A stretch of 64,000 bases of DNA. Origin: Viscum album. Its lineage: Eukaryota > Streptophyta > Magnoliopsida > Santalales > Viscaceae. Positions 1 to 11,529 of this stretch are shown here, in pieces; position 1 is the first letter of the stretch; every line of letters starts with the position of its first letter. Below the pieces are notes generated by a model. The model was given only the letters and a program-made list of their open reading frames with translations. It was not told where the DNA came from and did not search any database. Location: contig OY728143.1 in assembly GCA_963277665.1 (NCBI GenBank), positions 1,121,764,110-1,121,828,109 on the forward strand, written 5' to 3'. Position numbers and translations under genes: made by a program.

Positions 1-449
1 ATGGAGATTTTTTTATAATGATTAATCAACTGTTATTAATCACATCCTCCGTCAAATAGGAAATGAAGGCATTGTTTATGCATAGGTGAAGACTACCTTC
101 CCCCAAAATAATGAATTTCATTATTCATCAACACCATTTATGGATGGTAATTATGTTGGATATATTGATTATATTTTTTATTTAATAAAAAAAATTATTC
201 TATTTATATAATATATCATTTTTCCTTGATAACCTTCCACCAGATAAGTAATTGATATTATTGCTCTAGCGTATTTTAAAAAAAACAAGTCCGTGATGTG
301 ATTTGAATAATTTTTCATTCATGAATTTCATGATTGATTATAAATATATATATAAGTAAAAAATTTATTATTTATATCAATATTATAATTCTACAAATTA
401 TGTAACCATTAAAACATGGAAGGATTTAGACTATCTCAAACCATGCAGG
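1..449. other. AT-rich sequence, no gene seen
   Basis: Low-complexity A/T-rich DNA without an open frame of note. It lies outside the recognisable left end of LTR A1, so it is either the flank of that element or part of another decayed repeat. Confidence 0.5.
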
Positions 450-3237
450 GATACAATCCAACCCGACATCTGACGGGCTCCGAGAAATGGCCCGAGGGGT
501 ACTCCCAATCCCCATAGACTGGAAACTAGTATCGAGAATCAATTATAATCCAATGGGAAATGAATTATTCCCAATAATCATGGTATAATAAAAGAACTTC
601 ACATCCTACTAGAGAAAACAACTGATCTTCTATAGATATATAATTTTTTCCAAATACAACAAATGAAAATAATAGAAACTATGTACAAATTGAGACTAAA
701 AATGCCAACAAGTTCTTTAAGTGAACTCTTGGTCACCTCCAACCACATGGAAAAACTTCCCAATAACTAGCACACCAACAATGAAATAGAACTATAAAAA
801 TATCCTAGTTCTACTGACACAAAATGTAACATGTTGGGTTTGATATTAATAACTCAGTTAGAACCCACCATATAATCCATACATTTCCTTTCACAAATAA
901 TGTATATTAAAACTAGATTGAAAATTTATATTTGAAAATATTTTTCTCCTAATTTTAATAAACCAACACATGTTCCCTTTTTATGTAAAACACACAATCC
1001 GAATCGCTAATTTCAAAATGGTTTTTAATTTTAAAACCTTGAACCCAAACCCAATCTCATGAAAAATAACACTAGGCTATACTGAAAATAAAATAGTAGT
1101 ATTAACTGAAAAACATAAGAAGGATAATTTAAAAAAAATATTGTTTGTAAAACATCTTCATTACTAAACATAAATAGGCAAATAATTTCATGTACTCTAT
1201 ATGGACTCACATACTTGCTTATGTTGTAGCTCTATAGTCAATAACCTATTGGCTGTTTTAAACTATCCAATACAGTTCCACGTCTAACAAATTCCTCTAT
1301 AGTCAAGGGTGTACTAAACCGTTTAAAATTGGTTGATAATTAAACATCACTAAACCCTATATAAGATTCACATTATACCCATTGTAATTGTACACCTTGT
1401 TAGTAGGAGGCCCTAACATGAATGACTCACTTTACATTCCTCCATTGTACTTTCCTACCCAAAACAGTGACACCATCTACATGATAACCCACAAGGGGAA
1501 ATCCACAATAGGTTTTCCCATTATATAAAAAAACCAATCACAAGTGCTAACCATTCCATCACATCAAATGATTATTCAAACAATTTTCTCAAAACATATC
1601 AAAGTGCTAAACATGAATTTGTATGTCTCAAACCACAATCATTTGAAAAACATTGTAAAATTAAAACTGTCCCTTACATCATGTACATTAAAAATAAATT
1701 TTCAATACATTTCAAAAATTATTTGAAACATCACTTTCATGTATATAATTATAAATTTACTATTATCTTTTAAGATCAATTCTGTTTCAAAACTAATATG
1801 AAATAAATACACAACTTGTTTGAAGATTCCAAAAATGATTTTATATCATTTAGAAACCATCCAATTATAATTTTCCATAAGGGCCACCCCAAAAATACAA
1901 TTTGAAACCACTGTTATGTAATTTTTAAACCAAATAACCTTTAGTAAAGTGCTAATAGTTTGAAAGAGGAATGAATAAGGCTTAATTTTAAGGAAATCTA
2001 TGTTTTTGAATTGATAAATTTCATCGAAGACCTTTTTAATTTGTGTATCAATCCATTTGATCACACAGTACACACATTTATGTTACCACAACAAATGGTA
2101 GGACACAATTATCTATGAATCAACCAAAACACGTTTATAATAAATCCATACATTCTCTTCCATCAACACAGAAGCCACACACATGAGTTCCAAAACATAT
2201 AAATTACTGAAATCCACATATTAGGATCATATCATAATAAAACTAAAACACCAATACATTAAAAATCTATAAATACCATTTAACCATCCATTTTCATGAA
2301 ATGGATCATAGAAACATTCCATCAAACAGATTATGTGCATCTATTTACATTTATAATGAATGAGCCCATTTGAAAAACCATTATTACAAAATTATGCCTA
2401 TGTAAAGGCATACAAAGAAACTGTACCAACACATTTCATGAATTAAATAACATTTAAAAATTATTTATAACACTCAAGAATCTAATGGAATGTGTTAGAA
2501 TGGAAAATAATGGAAACACCTGCCTTAATGGGTTGTGAATGCGAGAAATTATCGGGGAATTAAAATACACAATGATGATCAATCCACACGGCATAATCAT
2601 CAAGAAAATTGAATTTCTCATCAACCCTAACATCTAGGGTTTATAAAAATGGAATCCTCACCATGTGAAACCATTATATCAATAGTGTAATGAGGAAGGA
2701 TGATGATAATGGAACCCCCCCCCCAAGAAACTCACCTTTGATTCAAATGATGAGCTTCCACAGATGATGAGAGGATAAAAATGGGTATGTTGGAGGACCC
2801 CATAGTGTACCTACATTTTTGAAGGGATGTGAAAACCAATTTTGGGTTAAATTTTTATATGGGAAACATAAAATTTTTAAATTTTAGGAAACAGGACAAC
2901 ACACAATGTTATACCACATGGATTGATAAATTGTGCACAAACTATGCGGTCACCACTTTTCAAATGGATAAAACATCACCCACGGTTTCCAAACATTTTC
3001 CTAAACTATGTGTAACCCATAAAACATACCAATAGTCCCTAAATAAGATGCACAATTACGTATTCTAGGATGCACAGTTTCCCAAACTATACACCCAAAC
3101 TCTACACAATCCAAAATGCCAACCAAAAACTAAAAAACATGAAATTTTAACATGGAATCCAATAAGAACCTATTCCAAAAGATCCAAATCCCTGATAAGT
3201 ATAAAATAAAATAATATAAATTTTCTATGAGTTAAAA
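450..3237 (-). repeat. Element A, left copy (3' LTR)
   Basis: Diverged copy of 15,430-18,214. Its left end (about 465-530) has a GC-richer patch that resembles the terminal part of the B LTR: both share a CCCCATAGACTGG-type core followed by ACTAG. The plus strand is C-rich and G-poor, which in this window goes with minus-oriented elements. The left boundary is approximate. A run of ten C lies near 2,705. Short open frames inside are not conserved between the two copies and are not genes. Confidence 0.6.
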
Positions 3238-3356
3238 TTATCTCCTCTACAAACACTTTATTCCACTAAAAAGACACCTAGCTAAATGTTACCCAAAACA
3301 TTATGTCGTCCCCGATCAAAAACCAAATGAGATACAAACCTGAGGGTGACCATTCA
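3238..3356 (-). other. Element A interior stub with polypurine tract
   Basis: Short stretch between LTR A1 and the inserted element B. Read on minus, 3,250-3,238 is GTAGAGGAGATAA, a purine tract directly before the LTR start, as expected for second-strand priming. ATTCA at 3,352-3,356 resembles ATTCC at 13,156-13,160 and may be the decayed 5-bp target duplication of element B. Confidence 0.4.
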
Positions 3357-3639
3357 ATACATATTTCAATGCCTGGGGCCCATGCCATGACTACCCCAAG
3401 CCCGCCTTCCATAGTCTAAGGGCTGGTGACTATAACCAAAGGCATAAATCATGATAACAGGGATGACATTGCCTTTATAAAAGTAAACTAAACACCGCAT
3501 ATTACAAGCAGAAGTAAAACACTATGTACAAAAAAGTGCTGAAAAGTAAATGGGCCAGAATACAAACCCAACTGAAAGTACAACTACAACTGAACTAATG
3601 TATAACAGAAAAGACAATAGCTAGAAGAAAGGAAGCAGA

Positions 3640-3800
3640 TCCTGGGTCATCCTCCTTGGATCCTACTTGAAGGGTAGGTACAGATAGCGCAACTCATGGA
3701 TCGTCCACTACGGATCCTACCTAAAGGGTAGGTACAGATAGCACAGCTTCTGGATCGTCCACCATGGATCCTACCTGAAGGGTAGGTACATATATCCTCC
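3640..3800 (-). repeat. 54-bp tandem repeat, 3 copies (B 3' LTR)
   Basis: GGATCCTAC recurs at 3,658, 3,712 and 3,766, exactly 54 bases apart, each time followed by AGGGTAGGTACA. The same array is in the other LTR at 10,439, 10,493 and 10,547, so it predates insertion. Because 54 is a multiple of 3 it keeps a spurious minus-strand frame open. Confidence 0.9.
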
Positions 3801-4749
3801 ACAACTCTCTTGACCGTCAACCTCCTCCGAGTATCCTCTTACCGTGGAGTCCACCTCCTGATACTGACTCGTCGTGAGGTCCACCTCCGGGAATCGTCGA
3901 GTCTTCGAACACTCGGCCTCCGTCAGCACTGCCCGTCGTCTGCAACCAACACAACGAGGTGCGGGCAAAGCCCGTGCAGGGGAGAGTATAACGATACTCA
4001 GAAGGGACCCCAAGACCCTCAAGGTCTCACTAAAACCAACAAGGATAACCACAAAGAAGATCTTAATAGATAACCTCTACTTAGGTATATCCCCATACAT
4101 ATAACTAAGTTATCAAGTAACCCATCTATATCACGAGGAAACACAATGATTATGAAATCAATGGATAACCACTACCCAGTTATATGCCCATACATATACC
4201 TAAGTTATCATGTAACCCATCACAATCACGAGGTATACACAATGGTCATAGTCTCAGCTCAAACCAGGATTTTCATTATCAAAACCGTAACTGCTGAAGA
4301 GCCCCATCTCTAGAGTGTACAGTGGTCCTGTCACGACTCCGAGGTACTTCTCACTAACCTAAGACTGTTGAGGTACACCTACTGTCGAGTACCGCAGGTC
4401 AGCCACCCAAACACAGTTGTGCTTCCCGCCGGGGTATGCCACCAAAACACAGCAGTGCACACCCCCTAATAGCCTACAGATGTACTCTCCGGACGAGTAC
4501 CTCGGGTCTGCACTGTCACGCAGGTAGTGCTCCATCTGCCATGGGTCTGCACTCAAACAAAGTAGTGCTATGTCCACTAGGCTAGTCGACTCACTCCAAG
4601 TTGATTCTGTGAAGTAGTCGTCAGGTCTCAGTCAGCTACACGGTCTCCGTACTTCGCACGATCATCCCTGGTAGGGTCTGCTCCATGAGCTACAGATCGA
4701 TAATCCATGTATCTCAAAGTCCCATGAAGAAGTATCTCAAAGGACGGCC

Positions 4750-5400
4750 TAGTCATAGGGGTCTCAACCTAACAGACAGAGCGTCAATCGGACGCCCGGT
4801 CTGTGAGTTACTAGCCTTTTCATCCCAGGGGCCCGGTTGGTTTCGTGAGCGAACCAACCCGGCTGTATATAAAATGTACCCTAAACTTTCATAGGGTATA
4901 CCCATAGGGACCGTTTCTCAATGAGATCACCAACGCCGCTGACGGTTCGTCAAACGGACGTCTGGTTTGAAAGTTATCAACTTTTCCGTTCCAGGGGCCC
5001 GGTTGGATTCGTGTACAACCCAACCCAGCCACTATCCAACTGCAACCAACCCTCCAGTAAAGTATTCCAAAAGTTCCATCTCATCAAGAGGAATTCAATG
5101 AGACAGATGGTGCGTCAACTGGACGCTCGGTCTGTGAGTTATTGGCTTTTTTGTTTTCAGTGATCCGGTTGGTTTCGTGAGTGAACCAACCCGACCACAC
5201 TCCGACGGTGTCCAAACCTCGAGTGGAGTAAGCCAAACGTTCTGTCTCATTAAGAGAAATCAAACAACGTCGACAACACATCAATAGGACATTCGGAGCT
5301 CAAGATATAAGCATTTCCGCTCCGAGGGCCCGGTTAGTTTCGTATCTGAACCAACCTGGCCGAACCCAAAGTTCTTTGAAACCTTGAGTGTAATATAACG
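4750..5400 (-). repeat. 165-bp tandem repeat, 4 copies (B 3' LTR)
   Basis: Four units, each with a GGGGCCCGGTTGG core running into an inverted repeat (GGTTGGTTTCG, short loop, CGAACCAACC). The hairpins start at about 4,835, 5,001, 5,167 and 5,332, a spacing of 165-166. The same four units are in the other LTR at 11,530-12,180. The related LTR of element E shows one degenerate hairpin of this type near 33,291-33,331. Confidence 0.85.
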
Positions 5401-5495
5401 AAACGACGGTCTCGATCCAAAGATCACTATGCAACTGACAGTGCGTGGATCGGAGATCCATATCCCATGTTATGGGGAAAAGAACGAAAGAGGTC

Positions 5496-6520
5496 CAGAA
5501 GTGGGTGTTTTAGGCCCGGGCCGACCCCGGTCCTGGTCCGGCCGGCTTGGGCGCGGCGCGGCCCAGTGGTCCGGTGAGGCCGCGCGGTGTGCTGGCCCAC
5601 CAGCCAGGAGGCTCAGCTGAACCGGCCGAGCATTGAGACGCGAGGGGGGGGGGGGGGGCGGCGCTGCCCCCCGCTTGCTTCCCTAACCGCGACGCCACGT
5701 GGGGCCTCCCCTTGCCACCGGACGCAGCCGAGCACCGCTTCCCGCCTCTCCGGTCCTGCACGGTTGCGAGACCAATGGCCTACATCCGCGGATTCAGTCG
5801 CGGCGGCCCTCCCTGAAGGCGCGCCGGGCACCGCCGCCTCCGGGCGGCCGACCGTGCTGGCGAGGCGCACCGACGGTATTTTCCGCGGACCACCAGACGC
5901 ACTCTCGTGGTCCGTTTTGCTCACCGCCTTTGCCAATGGTCCTCCCGGGACCCAACCTTCACTGCAGAGGCTTCAAAATTACCTTGCGGCCTCATTTTTC
6001 GTCGCCCGTCAATCCGTGCTCAACGTCCAACCAGTGGAGTCTTCGAATTGCCTTCGCGGCCCTGACTCCGGCCGCGGTTTTGTTTGGCCTCAACGTCACG
6101 GCACGACGACGCCCTGCTTCTTCGCCGCATTCTTTCTCATGTCCGCGCAGTGCCGTTGCACTATGACACCTTTGTTTGTGCCCCAACGAATCAAAACAAC
6201 AAAGGGGGAGGAGAGTCGGTTGTGTTCGTGCAGCCCCGACCTCCTCCCGTTAAGTGGTATCAAGTGGCCCAAAAGACGAATAACAACAAGTATTTGTCAT
6301 GAACAAAAGAAAACAACCCAAACAGTTTTTCCCAAAATTTAATATTCCCAACCCCAAAAAGAAAATCATTTGTGGATCAACTTGAGGATTAGTTGATCCG
6401 AGTTCATTGTTTTAAAAGGAAGTAACCACGGGAATATAGACTTACACAAAAAAAACCCCTACCTCGAGCGTAGTTGAATGAAGGCTCATCGTGGAAATAG
6501 ACGTCGTGGAAGAAGGCGTC
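5496..6520 (-). other. GC-rich block in B 3' LTR, absent from 5' LTR
   Basis: A 1,025-bp stretch, strikingly GC-rich over 5,500-6,250, in an otherwise AT-rich window. It contains a run of 15 G at 5,644-5,658. Open frames of 251 and 155 aa (plus) and 107 aa (minus) overlap here but look like by-products of few stop codons in GC-rich DNA; no domain was recognised. The LTR of element E has a comparable GC-rich stretch (about 32,380-33,180) between matching flanks, so the block is likely ancestral and was lost from the right LTR. In LTR orientation it lies downstream of the hairpin cluster, perhaps as a transcribed leader. Confidence 0.75.
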
Positions 6521-6918
6521 GCGGAAGGGGGATCATCACGTCATGGAGAAAAGATTCATCAGTGTCGCATCATTGATCTCCGAGGATCCGACGTTCTTGT
6601 CGACCTTCGTCGGAGTTCGGCGTTCTTCCCGTTCTTCGTGTTCCTCGCATTCTTCATCGAAGAACTAAGAACTTCAAGACTTCTCTTATTCTCCACAAAA
6701 ACTCAACAGAACAACCCAAAAATAATAAAATAAGGGTTACCTTATTTTATGACTCACGCCAAACGTTTTAAAAATCAAAAACAAATCAAACAATTAACTC
6801 AATTAATTTCAACATTTTAAACCACCCAATTAATAGAGGCGTTTATTATAAAGCTTAAACGCAAGAGTTGACTTCATTTAATAGGGGGTGCAGGTGTGTT
6901 ATTTAAGAAGAAAAGAAA

Positions 6919-7101
6919 TGGTGGGGCTCATGTGGGCCCCACCCCACCTTAATCCTCTCAAAGGAAGTTATCATCAAGTGGGTCCCACCCCTAACTCCCT
7001 TACATAGGTTATAACCACATAAGAGAGAGGAAAAGTGTTGTGACACAACACTTAATCAACTTGACACGAAAAGAAAATATAATTGTAAAACAATTATATT
7101 A
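6919..7101 (-). promoter_or_regulatory. Inverted-repeat cluster in LTR head (3' LTR)
   Basis: Three hairpins within 185 bases: GGTGGGGC/GCCCCACC (6,920-6,943), the odd palindrome formed by AAGTGTTGTG and CACAACACTT around one A (7,033-7,053), and AATATAATTG/CAATTATATT with loop TAAAA (7,076-7,100). All three recur in the right LTR. The position in the LTR head (U3-like) suggests protein binding or RNA structure; this is inference. Confidence 0.55.
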
Positions 7102-7396
7102 TTATCCCTCACTTTAAATAAACAACTCATCCCGAGAAAACAAAACTACAGAAAGGGGTCTTCTTAAGCAATTACCAGCGCTGCGAGTTCATCGGTGACC
7201 TCAGATTTGGATTCCGAGCACCAGTTCAAAAGTTAGGAAAACCCGCTAGTTCGTTCACTAAACGAACCCGATCTAATCTTGGAAAAATGATTCCGGTCAC
7301 ACCGGGCCTCAGAATCAGGCGTTGTCAGAAACTACGTTCTTTTAAAAGCCCAAGGTAAATTAAGAAAAATTTCCCTTGAATTTTCGGGTCTTTACA

Positions 7397-7410
7397 TTAC
7401 TCCCACCTCA
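7397..7410 (-). other. Polypurine tract of element B
   Basis: Minus strand reads AGGTGGGAGTAA immediately before the LTR start TGTAAAGACCC. Elements E (31,516-31,527) and D (47,471-47,482) have matching AGGTGG tracts at the same place. Confidence 0.75.
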
Positions 7411-7429
7411 GGGCTTTACGTCCTCATAA

Positions 7430-8030
7430 AGCTTTAACACAAACTAGGGTCACAAAAGCGGTACTGGGCACACATCTGAGCCTTCCACTCCCTTGTGTTT
7501 ACATAGAGGTTCTCGTACTGCTAGTGAAAGCGCACCTGAGGAATCGGCCGTTCTCGCAGGATCTGCCCCTATCAATCCTCGATCCCCAATGGAACCTCTG
7601 TGAAAGTCACCCCATCGCCATCATCCAGCTCCCCATGGTCGACGATATGCGTCAGGTCAAGCATTTATTTCCCCAGTTGAGATAGGTAGATGTTGTCGTG
7701 CATCTGGTGAAACTGAGGTGGATGGGTCAAGTGGTAAACCACCTCGCCTACCCATCTGAGGACCTAGAAAAGTATATTGAACCTCGGAGATAACATGAAG
7801 CCTCGTCGACATCTCCGTAAACCTCATCGAGGTGAGACACATATAAAGACATGATCATCATCCCATAACTCTAGAGGTCGCCAATTCCTGTTAGAACTGA
7901 AACTCAAAACGACTGCTGCTACGAGGGTAAGGTTGACCGACTCATGTGTGATTGGTCGCACCCTCCTGTGCATGAGTTTATCCTGTGCTTCCTGGGGTTT
8001 CCCTTTCACCGACCAAGGAAAACCAATCCC
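7430..8030 (-). pseudogene. Integrase C-terminal/chromodomain remnant (B)
   Basis: Fossil of the 3' end of pol, read on the minus strand. Around 7,830-7,880 it reads RPLELWDDDHVFICVSPR, matching the RRPLEFEVGDHVFLKVSP module that follows the catalytic core of plant Ty3/gypsy integrases. Further on come GEVAYHLTHPPQFH (the AYRLALPP module), an EVPLGIED segment, and a tail with YVNTREWKAQMCAQY, the counterpart of the EATWERE..YP end of group II chromodomains. Stops and frameshifts break it. It runs directly into the polypurine tract, the normal end of pol. The catalytic core that should precede it is absent. Confidence 0.75.
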
Positions 8031-9160
8031 GACTTCGTATTTAAACCATAACCTTTTTCCCTAATACCGACAATTTGTGTATGAACTGTGATTGCCCAGT
8101 CCATACTCAAACCAACATCGTAAGGCCTCGACGCTGCCACCAAGATATCTCAACCGAAACTCTAGCCTTGAGGGTCTGACCACACCTTCAGTGTAAGTGT
8201 GATTATAGAGTCTTCTCCCAAGGTATCTCCTGACGTGAGGGTCAAGTCTACGGCTTACCAGAAACTCTAGGTCTGGGACAAGATTCTTGGAAGGAAGGAA
8301 TGATTCTTATCAACGTCTGTTACTATGGCAGCTTGTAGTGGACATAGACTGTCCCCTTAATCATTCGTAGAGCCATTGGGTCACTCTCCCTAGCCACATG
8401 TAGCCGCTCTCTTCCTCCGCCATCCAGCTCCCTGAGCCTGGCGGGGACAACTAAGGCGGGTGGTTGTAGCATGTTAAAATGTACATCACCTCATGCTGCT
8501 CTCCTAGCTCTACCTCCATGCCTGCTGCTTTACAGACTCATCTCTCCTTAAAGCTTCCTATTCTTGATGCATTTAACACGCCCGAGTCTCTATGACTGGC
8601 GCTAGTTTCCTATTTCTACTGCACTGTGCAGTCTTCATCCTCTCCTGGATGATCTGCACCTTCTTTGCCTACGATCTGAAAGAGCTGCTAAAATTTCTCC
8701 TTTTCCGAAAATAGAAACTCGGTCTCATCCCCTGGATGAACCACACCCATTGCCTAATACAATCAATCCTAACATGAATGATGAATTCATCCCACGGATG
8801 ACGTCGTAAGCCCTCGACGTAACTACCAAGAGATCCAACTGTCACTCTCGCCTCCAAGGGTCGAGTCACACTGTTGGCATCTATGTGAGGTCACTGGGTC
8901 TCCTCCAGTAGAAATCTTAAAATTGAGGGTCAATTCAACAGTTTTAACCGGGACCACTCAGTATCAACCAAACAAAAGGACAGGAAAGCAAACATCACAA
9001 TGATAATTGTATTTTTATTATTGCAGCTTATAGTACAAAGACATGAATACAACAGCAACTTGGATCTAGAAGTACAAGGGACATATCCACTAGTTCCGCT
9101 CATGTCCACCTGATCCTGGAGCTCTACTGCCTTGTCCACTGCTCGGCTGTTGCTTAATCA
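8031..9160 (-). other. Element B interior, unassigned, with a direct repeat
   Basis: This segment sits where protease, RT, RNase H and the integrase core should be, but none of their motifs is visible. Two diverged direct copies of about 150 bp lie at about 8,095-8,255 and 8,785-8,940; the landmark CGTAAG..CCTCGACG is at 8,119 and 8,805 (spacing 686), followed in both by ACCAAGA, AGGGTC and CACAC. The pair could be an internal duplication or the terminal repeats of a small inserted element. Confidence 0.5.
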
Positions 9161-9194
9161 CCTACCGCTGCTTCTGCCTCGGTGGATCCTCCAA

Positions 9195-9655
9195 CGCCTG
9201 TGGATCGACTGTGCGGGGGGTCAGACAGTCACGTGCCAGGTGACCCTTCCTGCCGCATTCATAACACTTCCTGCTCCTCGTACAGCTGGATCTAATCCTC
9301 TTGGACCTCTGCATCATCTGTCTACTACCCACAGATGACTCGGATACTAATCGAAAAACACGCGGCAAAGTCAGCAGCTCTTGTACATGCTCGGGGTGTA
9401 GATCTACTAGAACAAACTCCACCCTGAAGATGGTCTCAATGTCTTCCCATATGAAGGTCATCCCGTCTCAAAACCGAAACAAGTGGCTCCACCACCTGCA
9501 TTCTGATGCCTGAAGAAGGCTGGCAGCAAATATCACCATCAAGTCTACATGCGTCCCAACTAGCCTGAAGACTCTCACCACTGCCTCCAGCCAATCCACA
9601 GCCGCTTGCGGGTCCGTCTCTCCCCGCTGGGTGGCCTCTGTCACTGGAAATCATG
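9195..9655 (-). pseudogene. gag remnant with CCHC zinc knuckle (B)
   Basis: Capsid-like protein of the retrotransposon. Read on minus with one frameshift it shows the gag core: DPQAAVDWLEAVVRVFRLVG, a MTFIWEDIETIFRVEF segment corresponding to the ITWERFKEEFYKKYF module, then CYECGRKGHLARDC, a complete CX2CX4HX4C nucleic-acid-binding knuckle (about 9,228-9,272). A stop separates the first part from an open frame of 99 codons (9,162-9,461). It lies downstream of the primer site in the expected order and ends where the internal deletion begins. It is not expected to be functional. Confidence 0.8.
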
Positions 9656-10136
9656 CAGCACGGTTATGTGGTGTGCATCTTCTACTGCTGGGGATGGTGG
9701 CATCGGTGGCCCAACGTATGGTAGTACCACTGGTGCTTCCACTGGTGCCTCAAAGGCAAGATGGCCCTGTACCGAAGCCTAGTCGCTCGACAGACTGTCA
9801 AAACGCACATCCCTCTAGGATCTAGCTGGTCATCCGTGGAAAGGCATCCTGAAGGAAACATAAGTGACACTGTCAAATGATTTATACCTGGTGAGCTGAC
9901 CTGGTTTGAGCTGACTTTTAAAAACATCTGGAAACACACACCCAATCATTGTTTTCATGCACAAAGTCTGAAATCAGTTGTCAGGGTCCTGGTGTATGGA
10001 TACATCGGCCGCCCGCACCAACACTGGAATACCTAAACTGAAAACCACACTCGGTACCCTTAACACTATTTCATCATAGAAAGAAAATATCAGAGTTATA
10101 AGTTCTGCGGTAGAACCGAATCCTCTGATACCAACT
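9656..10136 (-). other. Element B leader with Met-tRNA primer site
   Basis: The minus strand reads TGGTATCAGAGG at 10,133-10,122, three bases from the end of the 5' LTR. This matches the 3' end complement of initiator Met-tRNA used to prime reverse transcription. The rest is untranslated leader and the decayed start of gag. Confidence 0.75.
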
Positions 10137-10429
10137 TGTCACGACCTGTCCTCGGGGCCCGTGCCGTGACTACCCCAAACTCGTCTTCCATAGGCCAGGG
10201 GCTGGCGACTAGCACCAAAGGTGTAAAAACCGATATATTGAATGGCATTGCCTTTATAAAAGTAAACTAAACACCACAGAGTACAAGCAGATGTAAAACA
10301 CTAAGTACAAAAGAAAGTGTTGAAAAGTAAGTGGGCCATAATACAAACCCAACTGAAAGTTAAACTACAACTGAATGAAAGTACAACAGAAAATACCACA
10401 GCTGGAAGAAAGGAAGTAGCTCCTGGGTC

Positions 10430-10580
10430 TTCCTCCTCAGATCCTACCAGAAGGGTAGGTATAGATAGTGAAGCTCCTAGATCATCCACCACGGATCCTA
10501 CCTGAAGGGTATGTATAGATAGTGCATCTCCTAGATTGTCCACCACAGATCCTACATGAAGGGTAGGTACAGATAGCATC
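10430..10580 (-). repeat. 54-bp tandem repeat, 3 copies (B 5' LTR)
   Basis: Unit starts at 10,439, 10,493 and 10,547. It explains the repetitive 130-codon minus frame at 10,301-10,693, in which an 18-residue block with a VGSVVDDLG-like core recurs. Confidence 0.9.
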
Positions 10581-11529
10581 CACAACACTCTTTCCCATCG
10601 ACCTCCTCCGAGTATCGTCTCGCCATGGCGTCCACCTCCTGATACTGAATCATCGTGAGGTCCACCTCCGGGTATTGTCCTGTCTTCGAACACTCGGCCT
10701 CCATCAGTACTGCACGTCGTCTACAACAAACACAAGGAGGTGCGAGCGTAGCACGTGCAGGGGTGAGTATAACAATACTCAGTAAGGACCCTGAGACCCT
10801 CAAGGTCTCACTAAAACCAACAAGGATAACCACAAAGAAGATCTCAACAGATAACCTCTACTTAGGTATATGCCCATACATATTCCTAAGTTTCAAGTAA
10901 CCCATCTCCATCATGAGGAAACACAAAGATTATGAAATCAACGGATAACCACTACCCAGTTATATTCGCATAAAGATCCCTAAGTTATCAAGTAACCCAT
11001 CTCAATCATTAGGTATACACAAAGGTCATAGTCTCAGATCAAACCAGGATTTTCATCATCGAAACTGTAACTGCTGAAGGGCCCCGTCTATAGAGTATAC
11101 AGTGGTCCTGTCACGACTACGAGGTACTGCTCACTAACCTAAGACTGCTGAGGTAATCCTCCTGTTGAGTACCGCGGGTTAGACACCCAAACACAGTAGT
11201 GTTTCTCGCCGGGGTTAGTTACCCAAACACAGTAGTGCACACCCCCTAATAGCCCGCATAGGTACTCTCCAGACGAGTACCACGGGTCTGCACTGTCACA
11301 AAGGTAGTGCTCTGTCTGCCATGAGTCTACACCCAAACAAAGTAGTGCTTCATCCACTGGTCTAGTCAACTCACTCCAAGTCGAGTCGGTCAAGCAGTCG
11401 TCAGGTCTCAGTCGGCTACCCGGTCTCCGTACTCCACACGCTCATCCCTAGGAGGGTCCGCTCCACAAGCTACAGTTTGATACTCCATGTATCTCAATGT
11501 TCCACGAAGAAGTATCTCAAAGTACCGCC

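Larger units (their letters stand above)
3357..7396 (-). repeat. Element B 3' LTR (long form, ~4.0 kb)
   Basis: Colinear with 10,137-13,155 apart from a 1,025-bp block (5,496-6,520) that the right copy lacks. In plus order it holds the LTR tail, three 54-bp units, a segment with repeated CCCAAACACAGTAGTG-like blocks (about 4,400-4,570), four 165-bp units, the GC-rich block, and the LTR head with inverted repeats. It ends TTTACA at 7,396. The left terminal bases have decayed, so the start is set by aligning the GGGGCCC core with the right LTR. Confidence 0.8.

Noticed and set aside
5587..6342. 251-codon plus-strand frame (with overlapping 155- and 107-codon frames)
   Set aside because: Lies in the GC-rich LTR block, overlaps other frames on both strands, has a biased low-complexity residue make-up and no recognisable domain; the sister LTR lacks it.
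8400..8480. C-rich patch considered as a fragment of rDNA or organelle DNA
   Set aside because: Text does not match any rRNA or plastid gene I recognise, and it sits inside element B.
10301..10693. 130-codon minus frame with 18-residue repeats
   Set aside because: Direct read-through of the 54-bp LTR repeat (54 is divisible by 3); its equivalent in the left LTR is broken differently.
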